Shown piece by piece: positions 23,219-31,114 of a stretch of DNA of 35,311 bases. The stretch is taken from NCBI GenBank assembly GCA_002343845.1, contig DDSQ01000188.1, positions 1-35,311 of the forward strand, written 5' to 3'. Below the pieces are notes generated by a model, which made no database searches, had not been told where the DNA came from, and worked only from the letters and a program-made list of their open reading frames with translations. Both the position numbers and the translations under genes were made by a program. Source of the DNA: Planctomycetes bacterium UBA2386 (GTDB lineage: Bacteria > Planctomycetota > UBA1135 > UBA2386). Positions within the stretch are counted from its first letter, which is position 1. The number at the start of each line of letters is the position of its first letter.

Positions 23219-23237
23219 CGCGCGCGGTCCGCGCGCG
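23219..23237. terminator. GC palindrome between convergent genes
   Basis: CGCGCGCGG (23219-23227) and CCGCGCGCG (23229-23237) are perfect inverted copies around one T. The element lies between the convergent stops at 23210 and 23261 and may act as a bidirectional terminator; there is no T-tract. Confidence 0.45.
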
Positions 23238-23260
23238 CTGCCATCACCGGCCGATCGGCG

Positions 23261-23620
23261 TCAGGGCGTCGTGCCGACGCAAGACAGTTCGAAGCCGGTG
23301 CTGCCGCGCACATCCACCGTCAGGTGGGCCTCGTCGCCTTCCACCAACACGAACTGCAGCATGCCGCCGCCACGCATCGAGCGCGCGGTGCTGCCTCGCA
23401 GCACGCGGACCCGGTCGGGGCTGCCGACGCTCGGAGTGAACGACACGTCGATCGGGCCCGGGCCGTCGTTGTCGACCCGCACGAACGGGTTGTCGCCCAG
23501 GACCTGCAGCGTCGCCGTCGTTTCCGGTCGCAGCACCATGCCCAACTGGCTGTTGCTGGTGCAGGCGGCGCCGAGGAAGAGGGCGACCACGAGGGCGCCG
23601 AGCCGGGAATTCGGGGTCAT
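23261..23620 (-). CDS. Small putative lipoprotein
   Basis: The protein has 119 residues from the ATG at 23620. The N-terminus TPNSRLGALVVALFLGAAC followed by TSNS looks like a lipoprotein signal with Cys20 as lipidation site, although the -3 position is Gly rather than the preferred Leu. The mature part is beta-rich (ATLQVLGDNPFVRVDNDGPG, DVSFTPSV, RVRVLRGST, MLQFVLVEGDEAHLTVDVRG), a pattern of alternating strands as in small sandwich domains. No family recognised. A purine-rich GAAAGG lies about 9 nt before the ATG, one of the few clear Shine-Dalgarno-like sites in the window. It follows the Na/Pi-like gene by 103 nt and is convergent with the B12-protein gene. Confidence 0.75.
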   Translation of the reverse strand: MTPNSRLGALVVALFLGAACTSNSQLGMVLRPETTATLQVLGDNPFVRVDNDGPGPIDVSFTPSVGSPDRVRVLRGSTARSMRGGGMLQFVLVEGDEAHLTVDVRGSTGFELSCVGTTP

Positions 23621-23679
23621 GGGTCGTGCCTTTCGACGGGCCTGCCGAAGATTGCAAGAGCCGATGCCTCTGGCACGAG

Positions 23680-23685
23680 AGTATC
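23680..23685 (-). promoter_or_regulatory. Candidate -10 of the lipoprotein gene
   Basis: GATACT on the minus strand fits TAnnnT-type -10 elements in 4 of 6 positions of TATAAT. The leader would be about 50 nt. No clear -35. Confidence 0.3.
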
Positions 23686-23723
23686 GGGGTAGCAGGGCTC
23701 GTCGGAATCCGAACTCTGGCGGG

Positions 23724-25448
23724 TCACGGTCGCGCAGGATCGCCAGCGTCCGATCTCCCGGTGGAGGCAGGCCCGGGACTGGATGCGTCGTCCGTTCCGA
23801 CGAGATGCAGGGCACAGCGCCACGCGTGGTAGACGAGCTTGTCCAGCAGCCGCACCGCCTCGGCCCGGTTGATCGCCTCCACTGCCGTGACCCCGTCTGC
23901 GCCGTGCGCCGCGGCCACCATGATGTGGGCGCGATGGGCGCGGCGAAGGTCGGCGAGGGCCCGCGACAACTCGCCGACGTCTGCCGCGGTGCTGCGTTCC
24001 GCGCCGGCCGTGGCGTCTTCCGGTTGCGGGGCGCCCGGCGCTGCGGTGACCGCGCGTCGAGCCGCGGCCATGGCACTCGCGAGGGAGGCGATCCGTTCCC
24101 AAGCCAGCGCCGCGAGAGCTGCGGCGCGCGCCGCCTGCGCGTCCCGTCGCAGGACGTCGGAACGGTACTCGCTCGCCCAGTCCTCGGCTCGCTCCGCGAG
24201 GCGGGCAGCATGGTCCAGCGCGTGCAGCACATCGGCGACCTTCGCCCGCTCGCGCTGCGAGCCGGGGGGTTCGCGCATCTCGGACAGGAACAGCCGCGTT
24301 CGCTCGAGCACGTCGGATGCCGCAGCCGACGTCTGGACGATGGCGTGGCCCAGGGCGGCGTTCCGCAGGGACTTGTCCAGCGTGCCGCACATTGCGGCCA
24401 GGGCGCCCGCGACGGTCCGCCGGGCTGCTTCGACGGCGGCGTCGGGTACGTCCAGCGACGCGCGGTCGAGGCACGACGCCAGGTCCGGCTCGCGCTGCGG
24501 CAGCAGACGCTCCACCAACCGCGCGAACCGGTGGACCATGGGCAAGAGCAGGGCGACGCCCAGCAGGTTGAACGCGGTGTGGAAGCCCGCGAGCAGCAGC
24601 GACGGATCGGCGACCGCGACGCCCTCGTCGAGCAGGGCGACCAACAGCGGGAACATCGCCAGGACGACTGCGCCGGTCGCGACGTTGAACAGCACGTGCG
24701 CGAGGGCGGTCCGTTTCGCTGCGGTCGTCGTGCCCACCATGGCCAGGGCCGAACTGACGGCGCTGCCGATGTTCTGCCCGATGACCAGCGCCGCGGCCTG
24801 GTCGAGTCCAATCGCTCCGGCGTGCAGCGCGGACACGGTCGCCGCCACGGCGGCACTCGAGGACTGCATCACCGTCGTCATGAGGGTCCCGACGACCACC
24901 AACTGCAGAACGCCCGCCGTTCCGCTCCACCAGCCGACGCCGCTCACGGCCGGCAGGTCCGCGGGCTGCAGCCGTTCCGCGAGCCCCGCCATGCCCTCCT
25001 GCAGGATCGTCAGGCCCAGCAGCAACAGCGAGAACCCGGCGATCGCACCTCCCGCACCGCCCCAGCGACCGCGCCCGATCAGACGAAGCAGGGCGCCGGC
25101 GAACAGCATCGGCATCGCTGCCTCCGTCAGCGACACCTTCACCCCGAGCAGTGCGACGAGCCATCCGGTGCCGGTCGTGCCGATGTTGGCCCCGAAGACC
25201 ACACCGAGCGCTTGCGGGAAGGTCAGGAGCCCCGCGCTCACCAGACCGATCGTCGTCATCGTCACGGCGCTCGAGGACTGGACGACGAGCGTCACGATCG
25301 CGCCCCACAACGTGGCGCGTGCGGGTGTGGCCGCGGCGCTGCGCAGCAGCGTCCGCAGCGTCGAACCCGCCAGGCCCCGCAGGCCTTCGGTCATCACCCA
25401 CATGCCCAGCAGGAACAGTCCCAGTCCGCCGAGAAGGGAAATGAGCAT
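23724..25448 (-). CDS. Na/Pi-cotransporter II-like membrane protein with PhoU-like tail
   Basis: The protein has 574 residues. The N-terminal half (about 1-310) has two inverted repeats, each with the QSSSA signature (LVVQSSSAVTMTTIG and TVMQSSSAAVAATVSAL) and a conserved G-x-N-I-G (FGANIGTTGTG, IGQNIGSAVSSA). These are hallmarks of the Na/Pi cotransporter family (PF02690; SLC34/NptA, YjbB). The C-terminal 230 residues are helical and Arg/Ala-rich and resemble the PhoU-like domain of YjbB-type proteins. It would export or import phosphate with sodium. Nothing nearby is a phosphate-regulon gene. It sits between the SGNH hydrolase (83 nt upstream) and the lipoprotein. Confidence 0.92.
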   Translation of the reverse strand: MLISLLGGLGLFLLGMWVMTEGLRGLAGSTLRTLLRSAAATPARATLWGAIVTLVVQSSSAVTMTTIGLVSAGLLTFPQALGVVFGANIGTTGTGWLVALLGVKVSLTEAAMPMLFAGALLRLIGRGRWGGAGGAIAGFSLLLLGLTILQEGMAGLAERLQPADLPAVSGVGWWSGTAGVLQLVVVGTLMTTVMQSSSAAVAATVSALHAGAIGLDQAAALVIGQNIGSAVSSALAMVGTTTAAKRTALAHVLFNVATGAVVLAMFPLLVALLDEGVAVADPSLLLAGFHTAFNLLGVALLLPMVHRFARLVERLLPQREPDLASCLDRASLDVPDAAVEAARRTVAGALAAMCGTLDKSLRNAALGHAIVQTSAAASDVLERTRLFLSEMREPPGSQRERAKVADVLHALDHAARLAERAEDWASEYRSDVLRRDAQAARAAALAALAWERIASLASAMAAARRAVTAAPGAPQPEDATAGAERSTAADVGELSRALADLRRAHRAHIMVAAAHGADGVTAVEAINRAEAVRLLDKLVYHAWRCALHLVGTDDASSPGPASTGRSDAGDPARP

Positions 25449-25531
25449 CGCCGTCGATCCGAAACGCAGTCTCCCCAGGTCCGCCGTGAACGCCAGCGCA
25501 AACGTGCGCGCCGGCTACGGCGCCGACGCGA

Positions 25532-26587
25532 TCACTCCGGCAACCACCGCAGTCCTGCCAACCGTGTGCACACGGCTTCCGCCCACCAGTCGTGCAGCAG
25601 CGGCGAGGGATGCGGGTCGTCGGCGCGCAGGACCAGCTCGGAGTCCAGGTAGGCGACGCCGCGTTCGCGCAACCAGTCGTCGATGCGCGCCGCGCAGTCG
25701 ACGACGGGCACCGCAAGCTCGTCGCAGACCGCGCGCACCGGAGTCGAAAGGCCGTAGTGCGTCGCGACCAGCACACGGAACCCCCGTTCCCGGCCGAGCT
25801 CGAGGATCGTCCCCAGTGCCCGCCGGTAGGCATCGATGCCGACCAGGTGGCGATAGGCCGGCGGCACGCGCTCGGGATCGCTCTCGTACTGCCCGCCGCC
25901 GAGCAGCGGGGCCGCTTCGAACGGCAGCCACGGGTTCATCCAATGCGAGCGCCGCAGACGGCGCGCGAGGTCGAGCACGAAGCTGCGGTCGAGGCGCCAG
26001 CAATCGGGCGGCGCGAGCAGGAAGTTCGGCAGTTGGAGATCGTTCCCGACGAAGTCGACGAGGACGATGTCCGGCGCGAAGGTCAGGCCGTGGTGCTGCA
26101 GCACCGCCGCCTGCATGGCAGTGTTGTAGCCGGGAACGCCGGTGCCGATGACCTCGACGACACGGTCGGGCAGCGCCTGCTGCAGCCGCGCTTGCAGCCG
26201 CGCGACGCCGGTGTGCTCCCAGTCCACGCCCCACCCGAACAGCACCGAGTCCCCGAGGGCGAGGACGCGCAGGCCGTTGGCGGGCCGGGTGACGGGATAG
26301 GCCGGTCCGCGCCAGCCGTGTTCGTTGGTGCGCACGGACACGCCCTGGAACACGCAGTCGAGCTGCGGTTGCAGTTCGTAGACGATGTCGGGGTGCGCCG
26401 CGGGCCGCACCATGTAGGAGAGCGGCACCTCGCTGCCGGTCCGCGGTGCCGTCGGCACGCGCGACGTCATGTAGGCGACGACCAGGCGCGCCGCGATTTC
26501 GGCGACGACCAACGATGCCGCCGTGGCGCAGGCCAGGAGCGCGAGGCGGCGCCTCCACGTGCGAAGGGTCGACGGCGCGCGCGTCAT
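25532..26587 (-). CDS. Membrane-anchored SGNH/GDSL-like hydrolase
   Basis: The protein has 351 residues. One N-terminal membrane span (LALLACATAASLVVAEIAARL) acts as signal anchor. The SGNH blocks are all present: block I LALGDSVLFGWG with Ser114, block II around GTGVPGYN, block III DFVGNDLQL with Asn182, and block V with D323-x-x-H326 in DDPHPSP. This is a complete Ser-Asn-Asp-His catalytic set, so the protein should be an active esterase or acyl hydrolase acting outside the cytoplasm. The VRTNEHGWRGP segment ahead of block I is common in SGNH proteins of environmental bacteria linked to O-acetylated polysaccharides. The substrate cannot be told. It is the first gene of a loosely spaced leftward set and divergent from the secreted protein at 26962. 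Confidence 0.88.
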   Translation of the reverse strand: MTRAPSTLRTWRRRLALLACATAASLVVAEIAARLVVAYMTSRVPTAPRTGSEVPLSYMVRPAAHPDIVYELQPQLDCVFQGVSVRTNEHGWRGPAYPVTRPANGLRVLALGDSVLFGWGVDWEHTGVARLQARLQQALPDRVVEVIGTGVPGYNTAMQAAVLQHHGLTFAPDIVLVDFVGNDLQLPNFLLAPPDCWRLDRSFVLDLARRLRRSHWMNPWLPFEAAPLLGGGQYESDPERVPPAYRHLVGIDAYRRALGTILELGRERGFRVLVATHYGLSTPVRAVCDELAVPVVDCAARIDDWLRERGVAYLDSELVLRADDPHPSPLLHDWWAEAVCTRLAGLRWLPE

Positions 26588-26961
26588 GGCTGGGAGTCGT
26601 TCGGCACGAGGCGATGGCGGCGTCGCCCGCTCCGAGGGTCGCGACGGGCCGTTGCCGTCGCATCCTGCCGCACGCGCGGATCCGGTTCCAGGCGGTTGCC
26701 GTGGCGATCGGCGCCACTCCGGAGCATGCGTGGCTGGCTGTCTCCATCGACAAGGGCCGTCTTTGCGTCATGGGGAGCTGGCCCGAAGCCGCAGATGGCG
26801 CAGGAAACCGTGGATTCTCGTCACGCGGCGGGCGCGACGGCGGCCCAGGGGGCGTTGGCCGCGAGCGCGGCATCCCCGTTCCCAGGCGCGTCGCCAGTCC
26901 ACGCGACTCGATTCCACCGCCGCGATGTCTCGGCCAGTCGCCCTTTCGTGAGGCCCACACC
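26588..26961. other. Divergent intergenic region without a supported gene
   Basis: The 374-bp gap between the SGNH gene and the secreted-protein gene contains only frames with Arg-rich, motif-free translations. It must hold promoters in both directions, but I find no convincing -35/-10 pair. A GAGG about 10 nt before the ATG at 26962 may serve as ribosome binding site. Confidence 0.4.
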
Positions 26962-29277
26962 ATGAACAAGCTCGTCCTTGCGACGGCAGCCATGTCGCTG
27001 CTCGCCGCGGCCGCTTCGGCCCAGATCAGCTACTCGTTCGATTTCAACGCCAACAGCATCGGCTGGACCGGCAACTTCACACGCTACACGACCGCGAACA
27101 CGCAGTGCGGCCTCTCCGGCGGGTCGATGCGCCGCAACATGTACAGCGGCGTCACCACGGGCGCCCTGATCTCCCCCCTGACGGGCACGTCGCTCGGTGC
27201 GTTCACGACGATCCAGTACACCTACAAGGTGAACGTCTGGTCGGCGAACACCACCGCCGCGCCCACGCCTTGGGGCACCTTCGACGTCCAGATCGGCTCG
27301 ACCGCGACTGGCCCGTGGACCACGATCGCGACGGTCGCCAACGAGACGCAGCTCGACAACGTCTGCCAGACCCGCTCGCACACGTTCCTCGCGCCGGCCG
27401 GTGCGATGTACGTGCGTTGGAACTGCGCGTGGGGCGGCGGTGACAACTGGTGGGTCTTCGACAACGTCAACATCTTCGAGCCGCCCCCGTGCACGGGCAC
27501 CCCGGCCCCGGGCGACGTGACTGGTTCTCCGTCCTTCGCCTGCGACGGCGTGAGCTACACGCTCGGGCTGCAGAACGCGACGCCGGGCCTCGGCGTCACC
27601 TACCAATGGTACAGCAGCCCGGACAACGCCACGTGGACCGCGCTCGGCACGGCTCTCACGCAGGTCGTCAGCCAATCGGCGACGACGTACTACCGCTGCG
27701 GCGTCACCTGCACCGTCAGCGGCATGACGGGATCGACCACCACCCTGCAGCTCGACATGCGTGCAGCGACGAACCCGGAGGATTTCGAGGCCGGCTTCAG
27801 CGGCTGCTGGTCGAACACCGGCGGCATCGTGAACCCGGACCTCCGGCCGGTGAGCGCTTTCGGCGTCGGCGCGCAGGCCGTGCGGTTCAACTACTGGGCG
27901 TGGGCAGCGGCGAGCACCGCACACGTGACCAGCCCGGTTCTCCCGGCGACCGTCGCCGGTGACCGCGCGTTCTTCGACGTGGCCGGCACGAACTATCCGC
28001 CGAACCTCGCGTGGTGGGACACCGTCGCGCTGCAAGAGTCCAACGACGGTGGCGCCACGTGGACGACCGTTGTCACGATGGACAACCAGGCAACTGGCCT
28101 GCTCTACACCGCGCCCTACACCGGCCAGTTCAACCCGACGGCCAGCCAGTGGAAGAACCTCAGCTTCGCGCTGACGCCCGGCACCAACCGGATCCGATTC
28201 CTCGGCACGTCCGGCTTCGGCAACGACTGCTTCATCGACAACGTCGTCGTCGCGCCCTGGGGCATGGCGCGTCACTACCCGTACGGCGTGAGCTGCACGC
28301 CTGCCTACGACGTCAGCGCGAACCCCGCCCCGATTCGCGGCACGACGGTCACCTACACGGCGAGCAACATCCCGCAGTGGGTGTCGGTGCCCGTCTACGC
28401 GAGCGCGCTCGCGCTCGGTTTCGCCGGGGACATCCCCGGCACCGACCTGAACACCGCGTCGGTCGGCGCTTTCAACAGCCCGTGCCTCGCGCACCTGACG
28501 TTGGGTGGCCTGGTCGACGTCGTGTTCCTGCCCAACAACCTGTCGAGCGACACGTGGAGCTTCGCGATTCCGCCGCTGGCACCGCTGGGCTCGGAGCTCT
28601 ACGTGCAGGGTGTTGCGCAGGTGGACTCGACTCTCGCCAACCCGGCCGGTCTGGTGACCAGCAACGCCGTGAGGAGCTACGTCAGCAACGGCCTTGGGCT
28701 ACCGGTGGGTGGCCTTGACATCGAGTGGGATCCGGAGGCGCAGAACTTCGTGCCGTGTCCCAACGGCGAGCGCAGGTACACGGTGTACGGCTGGCAGCGC
28801 AAGGATGCGCCGTACGGCGTACAGATGGTCAAGGTGGTCCTGAAGGGCACCGGTGCGGTGATCACCGAGGAAGACCTCACGCCAGGCTGCCTGGTCGGCA
28901 AGCTCTTCACGCCGATGGTGACCGTCTGCTTGCCGGTGAACCCGAACCTGAAGCGCGTGTGGAAGAATTGCGGCGCCCCTGAGAACTCGCAGGACATCCC
29001 TGGCGCGGCGTTGGCGATCCCGATGGCGTCGCCGGTGGACCTGCTGGTCGGCGGCCTGCCCAACGTCGGCATCTTGGCGGCACCGGCCGGTAACTGGCTC
29101 GGCGCCAGCCAGGGCGAGGGGTGGTCGTCGTCGCACCCCAGCGTGCTCTCGGTCACGCCAACGGGGAACTGGATCGCCAACAGCACCGGCGTGACGCGGA
29201 TCACGTTCCGCGGCCGGCTCGTCACGGACAACGGCGTGGTCGAAGTGACCACCAGCATGAAGGTCCGCGTGCAGTAG
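26962..29277 (+). CDS. Large secreted multidomain beta protein (jelly-rolls, Ig-like, Big-2-like)
   Basis: The protein has 771 residues from the ATG at 26962. The signal peptide is MNKLVLATAAMSLLAAAASAQ. Domain order by eye: a first jelly-roll (about 22-180; FDFNANSIGW, TTIQYTYKVNVW, NWWVFDNVNIFE); an Ig-like domain (about 185-270; VTYQWYSSPDNATWTAL, TTYYRCGVTC); a second jelly-roll (about 272-435; DFEAGFSGCW, VALQESNDGGATWTTVV, FIDNVVV); the shared secreted module (about 440-580; VYASALALGFAGDIPGTDLN, GSELYVQGVAQVDSTLANP, VTSNAVRSYV); an unassigned stretch; and a Big-2-like end (HPSVLSVTPTGNWIANSTG, ITFRGRLV). No catalytic motif is visible. Adhesion or carbohydrate binding at the surface is plausible. 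Confidence 0.82.
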   Translation: MNKLVLATAAMSLLAAAASAQISYSFDFNANSIGWTGNFTRYTTANTQCGLSGGSMRRNMYSGVTTGALISPLTGTSLGAFTTIQYTYKVNVWSANTTAAPTPWGTFDVQIGSTATGPWTTIATVANETQLDNVCQTRSHTFLAPAGAMYVRWNCAWGGGDNWWVFDNVNIFEPPPCTGTPAPGDVTGSPSFACDGVSYTLGLQNATPGLGVTYQWYSSPDNATWTALGTALTQVVSQSATTYYRCGVTCTVSGMTGSTTTLQLDMRAATNPEDFEAGFSGCWSNTGGIVNPDLRPVSAFGVGAQAVRFNYWAWAAASTAHVTSPVLPATVAGDRAFFDVAGTNYPPNLAWWDTVALQESNDGGATWTTVVTMDNQATGLLYTAPYTGQFNPTASQWKNLSFALTPGTNRIRFLGTSGFGNDCFIDNVVVAPWGMARHYPYGVSCTPAYDVSANPAPIRGTTVTYTASNIPQWVSVPVYASALALGFAGDIPGTDLNTASVGAFNSPCLAHLTLGGLVDVVFLPNNLSSDTWSFAIPPLAPLGSELYVQGVAQVDSTLANPAGLVTSNAVRSYVSNGLGLPVGGLDIEWDPEAQNFVPCPNGERRYTVYGWQRKDAPYGVQMVKVVLKGTGAVITEEDLTPGCLVGKLFTPMVTVCLPVNPNLKRVWKNCGAPENSQDIPGAALAIPMASPVDLLVGGLPNVGILAAPAGNWLGASQGEGWSSSHPSVLSVTPTGNWIANSTGVTRITFRGRLVTDNGVVEVTTSMKVRVQ

Positions 29278-29293
29278 CTGTCGGCGCACCCGA

Positions 29294-29323
29294 CCGCCGC
29301 GCGACGCCTACGCGCCGCGGCGG
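29294..29323. terminator. GC hairpin after the secreted-protein gene
   Basis: CCGCCGCG (29294-29301) pairs with CGCGGCGG (29316-29323) over a 14-nt loop, 16 nt after the stop. No T-tract. Confidence 0.35.
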
Positions 29324-29492
29324 GCGGGCGCACATCAGCTGCCGGCAGCCGGTCCTGGCGCGGCGCCGAGACGACGGGGAAGCCACTGCGCCGTCGCCCG
29401 CATCGGCGGTTGGCGACCAACTGGCGCCCAAGGCTCGTCCGCTGCAGGCTGCCGTCCTCCCGCCGACCCGTTCCCTATTCCGAGTTCCGCCC

Positions 29493-29831
29493 ATGACCTG
29501 GATGACCATCGCCCTGCTCGTCGTGTCCAACGTCTTCATGACCTTCGCCTGGTACGGGCACCTGAAGGTCGACCGCGGACCGCTCTGGGCCATCGTGATG
29601 GTGAGTTGGGGGATCGCGTTCTTCGAATACTGCTTCCAGGTCCCGGCCAATCGGCTGGGCGCGCAGGCAGGGCTCGCGACAGCCGAACTCAAGACCATCC
29701 AGGAAGTGATCACGCTGGTGGTGTTCGTCGTGTTCGCGGCGACCTTCCTCGGCGAGCCGCTGCGCTGGAATCATCTGGTGGGGTTCGGCTTCGTCGCGAT
29801 CGGCGCCGCGTTCGTGTTCAAGCCGTGGTGA
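29493..29831 (+). CDS. DUF486 / DMT-family small membrane protein
   Basis: The protein has 112 residues with four membrane spans. The sequence follows the DUF486 pattern (PF04342) closely: LLVVSNVFMTFAWYGHLK, SWGIAFFEYCFQVPANRLG, LKTIQEVITLVVFVVFAATFLGEPL, RWNHLVGFGFVAIGAAFVFK. It belongs to the drug/metabolite transporter superfamily by fold, but no substrate is known to me. The ATG at 29493 is chosen because the first span begins within four residues. It stands alone between two secreted-protein genes; a 6-bp hairpin follows the stop. Confidence 0.93.
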   Translation: MTWMTIALLVVSNVFMTFAWYGHLKVDRGPLWAIVMVSWGIAFFEYCFQVPANRLGAQAGLATAELKTIQEVITLVVFVVFAATFLGEPLRWNHLVGFGFVAIGAAFVFKPW

Positions 29832-29854
29832 TCGTGGGTCGGGCAGGAGTCCGC

Positions 29855-29872
29855 GCGGCGCTCGGTCGCCGC
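29855..29872. terminator. Small hairpin after the DUF486 gene
   Basis: GCGGCG (29855-29860) pairs with CGCCGC (29867-29872) over a 6-nt loop, 24 nt after the stop codon. Weak terminator candidate without a T-tract. Confidence 0.25.
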
Positions 29873-29920
29873 AAGACGCGGCCCAGTGCGGGAGGGGGCG
29901 GCGCGAGCTGCTGCCGCGAC

Positions 29921-29926
29921 TAGACT
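29921..29926 (+). promoter_or_regulatory. Candidate -10 of the LamG-protein gene, upstream of a C9 tract
   Basis: TAGACT followed by GGCG matches the pattern seen at 7061. A start near 29933 gives a leader of about 34 nt. The run of nine C at 29940-29948 lies inside that leader. Confidence 0.4.
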
Positions 29927-29966
29927 GGCGACCCGCTCACCCCCCCCCGGATTCCCGGAGTCTCGC

Positions 29967-31085
29967 ATGCATCGCCTCGCGTTCGCCGCGTTCTCGTCCC
30001 TCGTCTCCTTGGCCGTGGTCGGCCAGAACCAGGGCCTCGTGCTCACGAACGGCACCACGGGCCACGTCGACGTTCCGCACGCACCGACGCTCGCGCCGTC
30101 CGGCGGCATCACCGTCGAGGCGTGGGTGAAGTACGACTCGGTGCTCGGCCCTGGCTGGCGTTTTCCGACCATCGCGCGCAACGACCCGAGCCCCAACCAG
30201 TCGGCGTGGTTCCTGCGCGTCGAAGCGGGCAATACGCAGGCGAACCGGCTGCTCTGGTGGGTCACCACCCCGAACGGCAACTACACGCTCAGCTGGTTCT
30301 ACGCGGCGGGCACGCTCGCCAACTGGACGCACGTTGCCGCGACCTACGACGGCGCGGCGCTGCGCATCTTCGCCAATGGCGTGCAGGTCGCGCAGGGCTT
30401 CGGCACCGGCAGGATCGTCGATCTCGGCGGCATCGTCCGCATCGGCGGCGGCGACGTGTCGATCAGCGGCGGCGAGACGTGGAACGGCGAACTCGACGAA
30501 GTGCGCGTGTGGCCGTTCGCGCGCAGTGCCGCGGCGATCGCTTCGACGAGGAACATGCGCCTCGCCACGATTCCCGGCGAGGTAACGACGTGGAACCTCG
30601 ACGGCGACGCACTCGACTCGTCGGGCGGCAACCACGGCGCCGCTGTGGGCACGGCGGTGTTCGCGCCGAACTCGCTCGTGCTGCAGAGCGTGCCGTTCCC
30701 TGGCCTGCTGCCGCTCGGCTACGCGAGCGGCTGCAGTGGCAACGGACTCGTCGCGGCGCCGGCGCTCGCGAACCTCGGCAACCAGGGTTTCGGCTTCGTC
30801 GGCACGCGCGCGCCGGCGTCGGCGCCGGGCGTGTTGGCAGTGACGACGGCGGCGTTGCCGGTGCCGGTCACGGTGTTCGGCATCGATGTGTTCGTCGACC
30901 TCGGCACGGGCGTGGTCGTCGGCGCGAACGCCAACACCCTGGGCACCTGCGACGTGCCGTTCGCGATCCCCGCGTCGACCGGGTTTCTCGGTGTCGCATT
31001 GGTGTCGCAGTTTGCGTGGATCGACGGTGCCTGCGCCTCGGGCTACTCCGCCACGGGCGCTCTGATCTCGATCGTCGTGCCGTAG
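29967..31085 (+). CDS. Secreted LamG-domain protein with C-terminal beta module
   Basis: The protein has 372 residues from the ATG at 29967. The signal peptide is MHRLAFAAFSSLVSLAVVGQ. Residues about 24-225 are a LamG/concanavalin-like domain: GHVDVPHAPTLAPSGGITVEAWVKY, WFLRVEAG, LANWTHVAATYDGAALRIFANGV and ELDEVRVWPFARS are the classic LamG strands. Residues about 245-372 are a YASGC-initiated beta module (APALANLGNQGFGFVGTRAP, VVVGANANTLGTCDVPFAIP, LGVALVSQFAWIDGACASGYSATGALISIVVP) like those of the other secreted proteins in this window. LamG domains bind glycans or proteins. No enzyme domain is attached, so a binding or adhesive role outside the cell is most likely. Confidence 0.9.
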   Translation: MHRLAFAAFSSLVSLAVVGQNQGLVLTNGTTGHVDVPHAPTLAPSGGITVEAWVKYDSVLGPGWRFPTIARNDPSPNQSAWFLRVEAGNTQANRLLWWVTTPNGNYTLSWFYAAGTLANWTHVAATYDGAALRIFANGVQVAQGFGTGRIVDLGGIVRIGGGDVSISGGETWNGELDEVRVWPFARSAAAIASTRNMRLATIPGEVTTWNLDGDALDSSGGNHGAAVGTAVFAPNSLVLQSVPFPGLLPLGYASGCSGNGLVAAPALANLGNQGFGFVGTRAPASAPGVLAVTTAALPVPVTVFGIDVFVDLGTGVVVGANANTLGTCDVPFAIPASTGFLGVALVSQFAWIDGACASGYSATGALISIVVP

Positions 31086-31114
31086 CCGGCGACACCGTGC
31101 GTCGGGCGCAGGCC

